Assembly: GCA_936450465.1 (NCBI GenBank)
Contig: OW388296.1
Coordinates: 39,708,023 to 39,772,022 of the forward strand
Reading direction: 5' to 3'
Source of the DNA: Gibbula magus
Lineage: Eukaryota; Mollusca; Gastropoda; Trochida; Trochidae
Length of the DNA: 64,000 nt
Below are positions 23,105 to 34,218 of this stretch, one piece after another; positions within the stretch are counted from its first letter, which is position 1; the number at the start of each line of letters is the position of its first letter. The position numbers and the translations under genes were made by a program. Under the pieces are notes generated by a model. That model was not told the DNA's origin and searched no databases. It saw nothing but the letters and a program-made list of their open reading frames with translations.

Positions 23105-23345
23105 GCAGTGAGGAGACCAGTGTGAGTCCTGTAAAGAGACAGTGTGTGTCCAGTGAGGAGACAGTGTGTGTCCAGTGAAGAGACAATGTGTGTCCAGTGA
23201 AGAGACCAATGTGTGTTCAGTGAGGAGACAGTTCGTGTGTAACTTTTGAGAAAGCCTTGTGTTATTGAAGGAACAACATACTAGTGTTCAGTGAGGTGAT
23301 CATGACCATTGTGATCACATCTTTGTGTCCAATGAGGAGACCTGC
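23105..23345. repeat. Array of about 22-bp units at the 3' end of receptor B
   Basis: AGTGTGTGTCCAGTGAGGAG-type units recur from 23108 to 23240 with more degenerate ones up to the last codons. The unit matches the reverse complement of the codons for VSSLDT at the receptor C-terminus (23320-23340). Less regular homologous array at 14250-14530. Confidence 0.75.
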
Positions 23346-24817
23346 GTTTGTCCATTGCTGTGGTCTGACTGTGTCCCACTCGTCTTGTCAATATGGAGAA
23401 GTTTGAAGCAGGTTCGTCTGAACCCACTACTAAGGATCATGTACGTCAAGAAATCAGTTGATAAACTCAAGGTGACCAGGGCTGTAGACAAGGCGTAGAT
23501 AGCTGCATGTAGGTAGCGATAGGGTGCATCCCAGTCTGCAAAAAGGTGTGGTAGAAGTGTTCTTAGTACAGATCCTGTGTTGAGAGGAAGAGCGAGGAGA
23601 AGCATCACCAGACTGGAAGTGATGATGGTCACTGTGATCCTCCTCTCCTGTCTGGTGGCCTTGTCAGTGTCTGTGGTTGTCCGCATCTTCTTTGCTGTGT
23701 TCGAGTGACGTTTCAGAGCACAAACAATTAGCAAATTGGTCAACAGTCCAGCGATAAGTACGAAGTACACAAATATAATCTTGCTAGCCAGGCTTGCACC
23801 AACTATAGCTTCCCGGTCTCGTCTCTGAATCTCGGAAGCCGAAAAGCTGTATATAGTTGCATTAGTCGTTGTGTCCACACTTTCTGCAATTCCAGCTTTT
23901 AAAGGACTGAATATGTGAAATACTGCAACCACCGACAATGCAAGAATGATGATTGTTTTTGGAAAGCGACTGAAGAGGAACTCCTTAGCCATGAGCGGGA
24001 ATGTGACGACCAGGAACCTCTCGATGGAGACGAGGAGAACAATCAGATAGAGGCCACGTTGAGTCACTGGCTTCACGTACAGGGTAACTGTTATTTGGTT
24101 GAATGCAACGTAGAATAGTTTCTTATATGCTGCCGTCCCATTGACAAATACATAAGCATCACTGACCAGGAGAGCAACAGACGAAACAATGCCCAAAGCT
24201 GCAATAGTGATCAGATAACAGTTTGTTGAGCTCTTAGGTTGCATCAAGAATACAGCGATGTTCAAACTGTTGGTCACCAGTCCGATAACACACAACCCAA
24301 ATCCTACAAAGGACAGCGCATGCTTGATTTCATCTGCAAGGTCTTTGGACATATAGAAGTAAGTTTCCGGTTCTTCTTTGTTTATCTCTTTCTCAACACA
24401 CTCAGAACTATTGTTAAAAGAGTTGAGAACTTGATTACAGTTATTTGTAATACTCGTTGTGTTTTCAGTAACGGAGGGCGTTGATTCCACAACACAGGAA
24501 TCACAAGTTGACGGTGAACTGCTTTGTGTGTTTCTGCCAGTGTTGGTTTCCCATGTTTCTTGAGTTGTCTCGTCTCTTTGTTTAGTTGTATCGTCAGATA
24601 CAGATTTGTTAGAGGTTTCGCCGACAGATGCAGATGGCTTGGAGGTTTCGCTGGCAGATGCAGATGGCTTGGAGGTTTCGCTGGCAGATGGAGTTTGGTT
24701 TGAAGGTGTCAATGTGGTGGTTGTCTCACCATGCAACATTCCCCGTGTGTTTCCTCCATTGTCAGCTGCTGTCATGGACAGAGAAGCAAGCACCACAAGC
24801 GTTAGAGACCACATCAT
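23315..24817 (-). CDS. Rhodopsin-like (class A) seven-transmembrane receptor, copy B
   Basis: Intronless paralog of the gene at 14467-15825. The open frame begins at 24877, but the conserved MMWSLTLVVL signal peptide starts at 24817. Residues below count from 24877. The Ser/Thr-rich extracellular region is about 45 residues longer than in copy A because of tandem ETSKPSASA-type repeats (65-95) encoded by a 30-bp unit. Cys125 and Cys128 appear only in this copy. TM1 is about 186-212, TM3 ends SIERF (284-288), TM5 361-389, TM6 414-437 and TM7 457-483 (STDFLTY). Transmembrane regions and the third loop are nearly identical between copies; the N-terminus, the second extracellular loop (DREAIVG region) and the TM6-TM7 loop differ, which is where ligand contact would be expected. 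Ligand unknown. Confidence 0.85.
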   Translation of the reverse strand: MMWSLTLVVLASLSMTAADNGGNTRGMLHGETTTTLTPSNQTPSASETSKPSASASETSKPSASVGETSNKSVSDDTTKQRDETTQETWETNTGRNTQSSSPSTCDSCVVESTPSVTENTTSITNNCNQVLNSFNNSSECVEKEINKEEPETYFYMSKDLADEIKHALSFVGFGLCVIGLVTNSLNIAVFLMQPKSSTNCYLITIAALGIVSSVALLVSDAYVFVNGTAAYKKLFYVAFNQITVTLYVKPVTQRGLYLIVLLVSIERFLVVTFPLMAKEFLFSRFPKTIIILALSVVAVFHIFSPLKAGIAESVDTTTNATIYSFSASEIQRRDREAIVGASLASKIIFVYFVLIAGLLTNLLIVCALKRHSNTAKKMRTTTDTDKATRQERRITVTIITSSLVMLLLALPLNTGSVLRTLLPHLFADWDAPYRYLHAAIYALSTALVTLSLSTDFLTYMILSSGFRRTCFKLLHIDKTSGTQSDHSNGQTQVSSLDTKM

Positions 24818-24879
24818 CACATTGAGCTTCTGACTGACCGGCTTTCCTTTATATCTGTTTAAAACACACTGTTTCATTG

Positions 24880-25970
24880 ATGATCTACATCACTCCACCT
24901 TGTGCCCTTTCTCATTTCTCCTAACAAATTAGCGTGGTAACGACATTGTTTATAATTGACCATTTTCAGCACTTCAGTCTTCTTTATTACACTTTCATCA
25001 CTTTGATTGTATTGATGTTTATATAGTCAATACAGTGCCTTTGAACTGTGATGCCCAGAGTCCATCGCTTATTCTCATTTGTCCTAATTACTATGGAAAA
25101 TTCACAATTGAACTTGCTGTCAATTTACGACGCTTTTTTCCCAAACATCATTCCGTACAATAACGTCCACACCAACCCGTTTCGTAAGCTAACAACCATG
25201 ATTTCTTGCTAGTGCAGACACGGAGGCAGGGTGTTTGAAGTTTATATAAAATTGTCGACTGAATATGAAGGATCAGTCAGAGTACAGTAAGATTGCCGCT
25301 ACAATGAATACATCGTGCTGCCTCGATTCCACTTCGGCAACCTAATAATGACTTCATTGACATGAGCCCTTCTGATGCTTCAGTGCTTTCTTTTGGAACC
25401 ACCTATTTTCTATTTATTGGGATGTCGCCACTTTTTATATGTGTCTAGCACTGGGAAATAAACAATGAAAAATAGAGCTATGGGCTCTGTAGTTCATCAG
25501 GGTTTAGAGACGGGCGCAAGGGCGGGGGATAACGAGCACAGATAAACAGGTCGGTGCTCTGTGCTGATGATTATGTAACAGATGGCTGAATCACTTCACA
25601 AAGAGACAGTGACATAAGAGAATGTGCCTTATATTTAACAAAATAAAACACAAACAAGTTGCACCCCTGCCACACACTTACTTTTTGGGTACATTACTGA
25701 AATATAAAGACCTTAGTCTGCATGAATTAATGATTATATTGTACAACATTGAAGGCTGAAAAACACAACTTTAAATTGCACCCCTGCCAAGCCCTTCTTT
25801 CGTCACGTCCATATTTGAGAGGGGGTGGGGGCGACGGGTATCTTAGCATAAGACAGAATTCCCATAAGACATAACAAATATTTAATGGTTCAGTGATTGA
25901 GTTTCCCCCTTTAGAATAGTGGTATGATCCAAGAAGACAGAGGACATAATTCCCAAAAGCCAGAATACTT
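24880..25970. other. 5' flank of receptor B, no further gene recognised
   Basis: 24905-24950 resembles 15925-15965 upstream of copy A, so the duplication includes some 5' flank. I could not place a promoter. GCACCCCTGCCA occurs twice (25662, 25777) with similar AT-rich context, a short local repeat. Confidence 0.45.
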
Positions 25971-26079
25971 CATCAACGGTTCAGTAATTACTGGTATTAA
26001 TCCAAATCCTATTAATCTAAGAGGGGTGGACAGCTACTTTGATTCTGTCTTTTCGGAATTCTGTCTTTTGACAATTCTG

Positions 26080-26165
26080 TCTTATGGCATGAACCGGGCG
26101 ACGGACAGACGGACGACGGGGTACGGACCATGCCATAAGCCCATATGGCCTGAGCTAAAAATGCA
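26080..26165 (+). repeat. Interspersed repeat tail (ACGG run plus ATGCCATAAG motif)
   Basis: GGCGACGGACAGACGGACGA is followed by CCATGCCATAAGCCCATATG and GAGCTAAAAATGC. The same tail occurs near 33445-33510, 47500-47590 and 51870-51930, with diverged forms near 32340 and 62315. Confidence 0.6.
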
Positions 26166-26169
26166 AACA

Positions 26170-27260
26170 AGCTGTGTTGAATACTGTTAAAAAAACAGCT
26201 TGTAAATAAGCAGGGTTAGGTTTACATATTGTTTCATTGCGACTCATAAGCTGTAAAGTACCGACAGTCAAGTTAATATTTTGTTGCGGTAAGTCAGACC
26301 CTTTACAAAAAAACACCGACTCGATAAAGCTAATGTGTATGACAAGCAAGGGCATGGTGTACTGGATTATAAGATGTCTCTGGTAAACTATGTATATCTC
26401 CTAAGCATCGCCAGTTTGATGGATGCTAACTGTTATTTCACTATTGACTGTTAAAGTAATAAATACAAATACATAGTTTCCATTGAATAGCTTCTGATAT
26501 GCCACGTGTTATGTACAACTATATACAAATATACGCCGTTTTGTTTGTCACCTTACAAGTTTCGCATACCGAGTTTCAAGTGAGACATCGATATGGAAAC
26601 AGACCATCATGGAAGAGTGAAGTTTCAGTTAATTTATTTAAATTTCGAAAATTGCAATAACAAATCTAAAACAAAATGCGCCTGTGTATTACCGAGAGGG
26701 GCAAACACTAGTTCTTGCTGTAGTCCAGTTGGTCTATCTGTTATCTAACTAGTACGAACTTCACCATTCATCTTGCTTTGATGTTGTCCATGATGTAGTT
26801 TTATTGACCCGCCACTAACACTAACTCATTAAATATTCGACAGTGCAGAGAGAGAAATGGGACCCCTAAGACAAAGGGTGTGTAGGAGTTATATACTACA
26901 TCATTAGACTTGAACCATACCACTCCTGTGACACACCCTGTGGCTATAAACATATGGTGTAACTGTAGACATCAACAAAGGGTTTGAAGGTGTAAGTCTA
27001 TCTGGTTGTGATGATCAGTGTCAGACACATGTCATTAGTTGTAATAAGAAGTAATTATAAAGTGACTTCCTTTGGTGTGTAAATATATGTCGATAACTGA
27101 TGTTTCATTCGTGTTTGCGAAAAAAAAACGCCTTTATTAGTGGTAAATCAATTAAGGTTTTTGTCAATTTCGTATCGATTATATGTTAACAGTTTCATTT
27201 AGGTTCGGTGTAAATATACTGCATGGCATGAAATAAGGAAGATAAGGAACACAATGTTTT
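26170..27260. other. No feature recognised
   Basis: AT-rich, without a recognisable frame or element end. Confidence 0.4.
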
Positions 27261-27267
27261 TTTGAAG

Positions 27268-27570
27268 CGGGGTAGCACATTGGTTCGCGCGTTCGGCTTC
27301 GGATCAAGAGGTCCGAGGTTCGAATCCCGCCGGGGGCACGGCAACTTTGTCTGCAATAGAGAACTGTTCTACACGCAGTAAGGTTTGGGTGCAATGCTAC
27401 ACTGAATTTCAGTGCAGTACCACCTATGGTTCGCTAGTTCCAGTCGATGCTCGCATATTTCATCGCAATGCATAGCCACATGGCGTTGTGGGCTTTCTCC
27501 CTGTCGTAATACTAGCATCCGAGTGAAATACTATTGAAAGCGGCATTAAAACCACAAACCTCACCTCAAT
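27268..27570 (+). mobile_element. tRNA-derived SINE, copy 2
   Basis: The head GCGGGGTAGCACATTGGTTC with the exact B-box GGTTCGAATCC at 27319 is followed by the conserved body (GAACTGTTCTACACGCAGTA, GGTTTGGGTGCAATGCTACA, GTTCGCTAGTTCCAGTCGAT) and a tail ending CCTCACCTCA. It is the only copy on the plus strand. Confidence 0.85.
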
Positions 27571-29100
27571 AAGTGCAAAAGGTTCGAAGCATAAGTTATT
27601 CTTGAACACGCATGTTTAAACATTCAAAGTAAGTTTGTCTATCCGTACAGTTGGAAGGTTTATCTTAGTAGGTGACCCCTTGTGTTGGTGACATAGTTTG
27701 GAGTGGGCGTTACTCATTGAACAGAGGGAGGGTTTTGCCTTGGGGGTCCATTTACATGCAAAATTTCAAAAGAAATGGATCTTAAGGGTAACTCCGTTAT
27801 AATGGAACGAGACTATAAACAGTTGTGTGTGTGGTCCGTTTGTTAAATCTTTCAATCGTTGACTACGATATATATATATATATATATATATATTTCCACT
27901 AGAATCCAATGCTCAGATAAGGCTCAAACTGACATAACATAGTTTGTCTAGTTCACATTTCGAAGTACTCAGAAAGTTTTTAATTGCCTTAAGAATGATG
28001 AATATGATGATAAATCGGTAAGATCTTACGTCGTAACGTCATATTAAACAATGTCTCATTGACAACAGGCTTGGTGGTAGGGACGTTACAACAATCTAAA
28101 TTACTGTCTTTAAGTCAATTCAGCACATTTCTCACAACATGTCAATAATGTAACTGTGTTATATGTATGTACTGTAACCGTAGACATATGAATTATAGTC
28201 ATCATCAGAATTATGGTTGGGATAACCGTCAACAAATGATAAGGATAAAGTTGTCCCAAGGTCCTCTCGTTGATTGATCTTACTGTGAGGGCCATGATGA
28301 TGTCGCAATAACACATGTTTAAAACGGAAATCATCATTAAACATCAAACATTAATAACACCACGTTACCTAGGTTGTAATTAACAAGAAGTTCGTACATA
28401 TATACGTATAAGCACGGATGCTTACTAACAGATTACCGTTATAACCCAGTATAATAGCAGTCCTATTATGAGGTTCACCTTGGCTGATGATACAGCACCA
28501 TATGACTCGATGCATTATACAAATCTGATGTAACATGCAATTATACACCGTACTTCTGTATTTTCCGTTCTGTAATGAATGGCTTGAGTGTACATGTGCA
28601 ACCAATAATCACTGGGTGTAATGTGTACGCGAGGACGTTCGTTGTTACTGATTCGTCACGTGACTTTTAATGCGGGAAGGGGGACATACGACCACGAAAA
28701 GTGGTAAATTTTCGCTCATTATGCATTATGCATTGAATACTTATGAATTTATAAATAGCGACTACATCATGAGCAAATATCTATACGCCCTCTTGTGCAG
28801 TCAAATATAGAAGACAAACCTAACCATTTTTTTTTGCAAACATACATTTGAGCAACTGCGTGTCAGTCAATGTCGTCGAAATTTCGACAATTGCTGTACA
28901 TTTTCCCTATCATAAGAGTATGCAATGTGTATATTATCCAAATTGATTTAATGTAAATTTGTTTCAATAACTACTGCAAGCCCTGGCGAAATGCCAAGGC
29001 ATGGTATGGTGTGAATATTTAATAATCTGTTGTCAAAGTTGGATCATGTGTTTTCATAGCTCGAGTGTTCCGGTGTACGGGATGTTACCGATCATGTGAT
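27571..29100. other. No gene recognised
   Basis: AT-rich with a short TA run at 27871-27892. Frames at 28110-28605 overlap each other and translate to nothing recognisable. Confidence 0.4.
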
Positions 29101-29107
29101 TTACGGT

Positions 29108-29835
29108 ACACGGATTGTGCTGATGCTAAGACTATACTTGACGCTAAGACTATGCTTGATGCTTAGACTATACTTGATGCTAAGACTATACTTGATGCTA
29201 AGACTATACCTGATGCTAAGAGGATGATTGATGCTAAGACTATACTTGATGCTAAGACTATGCTTGATGCTAAGACGATGCTTGATGCTAAGACTATACT
29301 TGATGCTAAGACTATACTTGATGCTAAGACGATGCTTGATGCTAAGACGATGCTTGATGCTAAGACTATACTTGATGCTAAGACTATACTTGATGCTAAG
29401 ACTATACTTGATGCTAAGACTATACTTGATGCTAAGACTATACCTGATGCTAAGACGATGATTGATGCTAAGACTATACTTTATGCTAAGACTATGCTTG
29501 ATGCTAAGACTATACTTGATGCTAAGACGATGCTTGATGCTAAGACTATACTTGATGCTAAGACTATACTTGATGCTAAGACGATGCTTGATGCTAAGAC
29601 TATGCTTGATACTTAGACTATACCTGATGCTAGGACTATACTTGATGCTAAGACTGTACTTGATGCTAAGACTATACATGATGCTAAGACGATGCTTGAT
29701 GCTAAGACGATGCTTGATGCTAAGACTATACTTAGTGCTAAGACTATTCTTGATACTAAGACTATACTTGATGCTTAGACTATACTTGATGCTAAGACTC
29801 TGCTTCATGCTAAGACTATACTTGATGCTTGGAGT
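29108..29835. repeat. Minisatellite of 18-bp units, about 40 copies
   Basis: Unit GATGCTAAGACTATACTT, with ACGATGCTT and ACTATGCTT variants intermixed. Because 18 is divisible by three, several frames are open on both strands: DAKTIL on plus, LSIKYS on minus (29101-29850, 249 codons). These are by-products of the repeat; no signal peptide or flanking coding sequence supports a gene. Confidence 0.95.
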
Positions 29836-30574
29836 TTGGCTGTCAGTCAAATCGCTTTGAGTGGAAGATTTGCGCCATGCACGTACGTGGAAGAGTCCAT
29901 TTCATAAGGGTCGAAGCTACGTGTACCAAATCCGATGAATGGGCACCAAAATTTGCAAAATAATATTTTTTTTAGGTTACATAATTGAAATGTATTGTCT
30001 ATAATGCTAGATAATCACATATATATGTTTCGTGACATCATACATGGATTAAGATGGAGAATGCATTCTGAATTAGTTCTGTTGGATCTAATCAAGCAAC
30101 GTCTTATTACTGACACTCGTACCCGATTGTTATTAATATCCTAAATTGTTGGTAACATTAAGTCAATATTTGATACCTATAAAAAGGTCATTAATATCAG
30201 AAGAGGTGACGGTGCCATGACGTTACGTGAATGATTGCAAAACTGGTTTCAGTCATAAGCTGCGCTGGCTTTTCGCCAGATATTTTAATCGCCAATGTTG
30301 AAATATAACACAAATGATAGCGTATTTTTTTGTACGATAGGCAAGTAACGTGAACAACATGATCCAGGTATCGACCTCAAGAGAACATGAGTTGATTGGT
30401 AAGACAATACGTATCATTTGTAAGAAGTATGATGTGAATAAACAGCTGAATACTGCTTGAGTACTTTCTCACTGCAGGCACATGTATAAACTATCGAGGT
30501 TATAAGATCTTAAAGGTTAAGGGTGGGGTGACCCTATCAACTGTTGAGGGGCAATGTGGATTGAATGCCTTTGA
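29836..30574. other. No feature recognised
   Basis: Flank between the minisatellite and the Penelope-like ORF. I found no reverse transcriptase motif, so the element is truncated here. Confidence 0.45.
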
Positions 30575-31381
30575 GTGTATGAGAGACACAGTCTAAATCT
30601 CATCAATTACTATCTTAAACGGGGTTACCCCAAAAAGATAGTACAGCAGAACAAACTCAAAACAGACTTGAAAGATAGAAAACAACTTCTATCTCCCAAT
30701 AACACAGTACAGCCGCAAACACAGCGACCTGTATTGGTTTGCGACTACAACCCCATGAACATGGAGCTCAATAAAATCATCAGGAACAGATGGTACCTAC
30801 TCCAAGGTTCCGATCTCTGCAAAGACAGTTTCCCCTCACCACATATTGCGGCATACAGGAGGAACAAAACCCTCAGAGATATGTTAGTCAAGGCTAACAT
30901 TACCTATCCTCCTAAAAAACCACAAATCAGTGGTAAAGAAGTCGCATTTGTCGACCTGCCATGCAATAAAGATGATTGCAAAATCTGCTTCAACATCAAC
31001 AGGTTTAGCTATTTCCATAGTACAACCACCGGACGACGTTACCCATGTGGTAACTTCAGTTGCAAATCTCGCAACGTAGTCTACCTACTAACTTGCAACA
31101 AATGCAAAAAACAATATGTAGGTGAAACCAAAAGGGAGTTCAAAACACGCTTGTCTGAACACTTTGCTGATGTTACCCACAAAAGGGACAAACCAGTGGC
31201 CCTTCATTTCAATCTCCCTGACCATTCCAAGAGCGATTTATTTTACAAAGTAATCGCTCAACTCAAACAAAATCCTGAGTCAGAGAGAACCACACAGTCT
31301 AGAAGATCTCTAGAACTGAGGTGGATATTTGAGCTACGAACGTTCCAACCGCGAGGCCTCAATGATGAGATCGCAGGTTGA
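30575..31381 (+). CDS. Penelope-like element C-terminal region with GIY-YIG endonuclease
   Basis: An open frame of 268 codons without interruption. Residues about 70-115 (NPMNMELNKIIRNRWYLL, HIAAYRRNKTLRDMLVKA) are the linker that follows the reverse transcriptase in Penelope-like elements. Then come a zinc-finger-like CNKDDCKICF (130-139) and the GIY-YIG endonuclease: VVYLLTCNKCKKQYVGETKR (168-187) with the YLL/YVG pair, the Arg of KTRLSEH (190-196), and a C-terminal RSLELRWIFELRTFQPRGLN where an Asn/Glu-type catalytic residue is expected. The reverse transcriptase is missing upstream, so the true start is unknown and the copy cannot move by itself. The intact frame suggests a young insertion. 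Confidence 0.85.
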   Translation: MYERHSLNLINYYLKRGYPKKIVQQNKLKTDLKDRKQLLSPNNTVQPQTQRPVLVCDYNPMNMELNKIIRNRWYLLQGSDLCKDSFPSPHIAAYRRNKTLRDMLVKANITYPPKKPQISGKEVAFVDLPCNKDDCKICFNINRFSYFHSTTTGRRYPCGNFSCKSRNVVYLLTCNKCKKQYVGETKREFKTRLSEHFADVTHKRDKPVALHFNLPDHSKSDLFYKVIAQLKQNPESERTTQSRRSLELRWIFELRTFQPRGLNDEIAG

Positions 31382-31740
31382 AACACTCCTCCCTTTGTTT
31401 CTCCAATTTTTATAAGATCTTAGTTGACAAAATAGGCCTACCCTGCATTGATCTGTTCTGGCAAGCATGTAAGCACCTTGGGATGTAGGCAACTCAAGGG
31501 ATCAGTCACACCAGAGCAAAAGTATGTTATCAAGTTTGAAATACGATTTATTATTTGCTAAGCGATGTGAGACTGAGTTTCTCAGTTTGAGAAAATGTGT
31601 TCTCATCACTGCAGTTTGATATCACTTTCTCAACACAGTGAAATATCACAGAGGGGATCACGTCATGTGTACAGTGTTAGACGACCTTATCACTGTTGCT
31701 AAGTGACAGCAACAATGGTATGACGTCTCCAGAACTCACT
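31382..31740. other. Penelope-like element 3' flank, otherwise unassigned
   Basis: The element's 3' end could not be fixed. No further frames or repeats recognised before the MITE at 31741. Confidence 0.4.
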
Positions 31741-31935
31741 CAACTTCCCAATGCAAGGCATGACTCTTTCCAGTCTCCATTACTGGCTGATTTAGGCCTT
31801 GGAGTATTTCCTTAAGATCTCTGTGCTTGGAAATCCAGGCCCACAATGCATTTCAGATGCAGCGATCCACTTTCTTGGCACAACAAAGCAAGGGAAATAC
31901 TGCAAGACTTCAATCAGCCAGTAGTTGGAACTCGC
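31741..31935. mobile_element. Long-TIR MITE, copy b (right TIR degraded)
   Basis: Starts CAACTTCCCAATGCAAGGCA and shares CTCCATTACTGGCTGATTTA and the interior with the full copy at 56607. The right TIR loses similarity after CAATCAGCCAGTAG. Confidence 0.75.
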
Positions 31936-32217
31936 TCAATTGAAGCAGTTTTGGACGTAAAACACCATATTTCCGACCACGGAAGCATATAATAAACAGA
32001 ATATTTTGTGTTTTCAGTGCAATATCTCGCGACAGGATAAAGCCAATATTTTCACTCGTGGCCCTTTACCCCGTCACTCGATGAGAGATAAGTGATAAAA
32101 CACTGACAACACAAAATATCCTCTATACCCCATAACCAGAAACCACTCAGGCCACTCCACCCCTCCCAGACCAAAGGTCAGCCCCTACACTCCAGTCAAA
32201 TAAGAGGGGAGTGTCGG

Positions 32218-32365
32218 GACCAAATGAACAAATTTTGATCCATTGGGTGTAAAGTAGCACCCTAGAAAATTTCAGCTTTGAGGTGCAGTGGTTCTGGAGG
32301 AGAAGTCGAAAATGTGAAAAAGATGTACAATGCCCGATGGACAACTGCCCATGCCATAATCGCAC
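32218..32365 (+). repeat. Pearl-like core and tail, partial
   Basis: GACCAAATGAACAAATTTTGATCC, AAAATTTCAGCTTTGAGG and GGTTCTGGAGGAGAAGTC match the core at 33330 and the arrays at 46925 and 58845; CCCATGCCATAATCGC is a diverged tail. Confidence 0.5.
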
Positions 32366-32523
32366 ATTTCCTTAAGGTTTCCGTGCTTGGAAATTAGAGA
32401 CCACTATGCTTTTCAGGTGCAGCAATTCACTATCTAAGCACCAAAAAGCGACTGAAATACTGCAAGGCTTAAATCAGCCAGTAATGGAGACTGGCAAGAG
32501 TTATGCCTTGCATTGGGAAGTTG
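32366..32523. mobile_element. Long-TIR MITE, copy c (left TIR missing)
   Basis: Matches the full copy at 56607 from ATTTCCTTAAGG onward and ends CCTTGCATTGGGAAGTTG. The left TIR is replaced by the preceding pearl-like tail. Confidence 0.75.
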
Positions 32524-33329
32524 CATAAGGCCTGCTGCGCTAAAAACAAAATTCATAGACAATTGCAGTCAGAACTGTTTATTGAACAAATAACCTCTTT
32601 TCTCACACACACTCACTTATTACCCTGATGAGAACAGTCTGTTTATGACATACGCGAAGTGTTGATATAACATTACTCTGGATTATCAGATAACAGATTA
32701 TCGAATACACTCCATTCTCAACACCATGGGAAGTATACAAACCCTACAACATACCAGGTACCCAACTATCTGATGATGGGTGGAAAAAGGCACATTAATT
32801 CTAAAGTATACTGACAACAACAGAGTGGTTTATAAAAATACACATTCAACATATGTAATCACTCATATACATACAAAAGAGCCATGTGCTCTGCAGCTCA
32901 ACAGGATTTGTACTATTTGATGTTGTAGACTGAAATAAATGTAAAAAGATAATACACAACCCCTCCCATAGCTTCCAAAATTGTTCCGTGTCAATGCATT
33001 ATGAAAACACGAATTGAAACTGGAATTGAAAAAGGGACTCTTCCAATTTGAATGATATAGACATTTTCCCCCAAATCATGAAACAAAAGAAAGAGAAAAG
33101 AACTACACCTAAAGTTTCCCTGCTTACAAGTAAAGAACTAATACAAAAAGACCTGATCACATTCTCCCCTTCCACCTCACACAACAAAATTCCTTATTTT
33201 TCAGGGGGTATCAAGAGTGAATAAACTTTTGTGTCCATGTAACACGGATGTTGTTCTGAAATGTCAGCTTCCTGGTTTTGGAGATGAAGACTTTTAAAGG
33301 TTTTAGGGAAAATCTTTGCCACACCCATA
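32524..33329. other. No feature recognised
   Basis: AT-rich intergenic DNA on the 3' side of APEH. No recognisable gene or element. Confidence 0.4.
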
Positions 33330-33510
33330 TTTGAGGACCAAATGAGCAAACTTTGATCCCCGAGGTGTTTACCTCCCCACAAAATTTGAGCTTTAGGGAT
33401 GCAGTTGTTTTGGAGAAGAAGTTGAGAATGTCAAATATTTCAAACACCGGACGACAGCTCATGCCATAAGTCCATCTGGTCTTGCTGGCTTCATGAGCTA
33501 AATAGTCAAC
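33330..33510 (+). repeat. Pearl-like core and tail
   Basis: GGACCAAATGAGCAAACTTTGATCC and TTTTGGAGAAGAAGTTGAGAA are followed by CACCGGACGACAGC, CATGCCATAAGTCCATCTGG and ATGAGCTAAATAG, the same order as near 47400-47590. Confidence 0.55.
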
Positions 33511-33865
33511 CTGTTACTTTGGCAACCAAACAAAACATATAAAAACCTGGGGCATGCGTTCAAGATCATGCAGAGATTAGTAGTTGATTTCCTACAATTA
33601 TTGCATTATTGCTTTAAGATTTAGTTACTGACAAATAATGATGTTTTGATATTATTGGCTTTTAACAAACCTCACTTCATGCATTAACAACTATTCATAT
33701 AAATACAATAAATTAAACAATCAATTTTGGATTCCTGAGACATAACCAAGTTTGCTTGCATTGTTGAATCTGGCAAATTCTGAAAAAACACCAAACTTAA
33801 ACCGCCTACTTTAGAAGGATGGTTGAAGATTAAGAGTGCAACTCTTGATAGATCATGACTAGAAC

Positions 33866-33871
33866 TTTATT
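33866..33871 (-). promoter_or_regulatory. Probable APEH polyadenylation signal
   Basis: AATAAA on the minus strand, about 320 bases past the APEH stop codon and the first good match downstream. It would give a 3' UTR of roughly 340 bases. This rests on the hexamer only. Confidence 0.5.
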
Positions 33872-34083
33872 GAAAAACCAATCAATGCATTCTTGAGACT
33901 GATGCAAAATATGTTTATTCACAATGTTTGGGGACTTATTAATCCATCATTTAGATGATTCTAATATGAGATTTACATCAATGTAAGTTGTTGCTAGAAT
34001 CATATAGTGGGTTACAATGGCATAATGCTATCGTAATGGTAGGTTGTAACAGACTATAGCATTATCCCCATCAACATTTTTAT

Positions 34084-34218
34084 CTACTGTTGGGTGGAAG
34101 CCATGTTGATCTACTGTTGGACGGAAGCCATGTTGATCTACTGTTGGGTGGAAGCCATGTTGATCTACTGTTGGACGGAAGCCATGTTGATCTACTGTTG
34201 GGTGGAAATCATGTGTTT
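34084..34218. repeat. 27-bp minisatellite, five units, starting at the APEH stop codon
   Basis: CTACTGTTGG starts at 34084, 34111, 34138, 34165 and 34192, exactly 27 bp apart. GGTGG and GACGG variants alternate. The unit at 34192-34218 is the end of the APEH coding sequence (codons for MISTQQ and the TAG stop), so the 3' UTR begins as an amplified copy of the last codons, each with an in-frame TAG. Confidence 0.9.
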
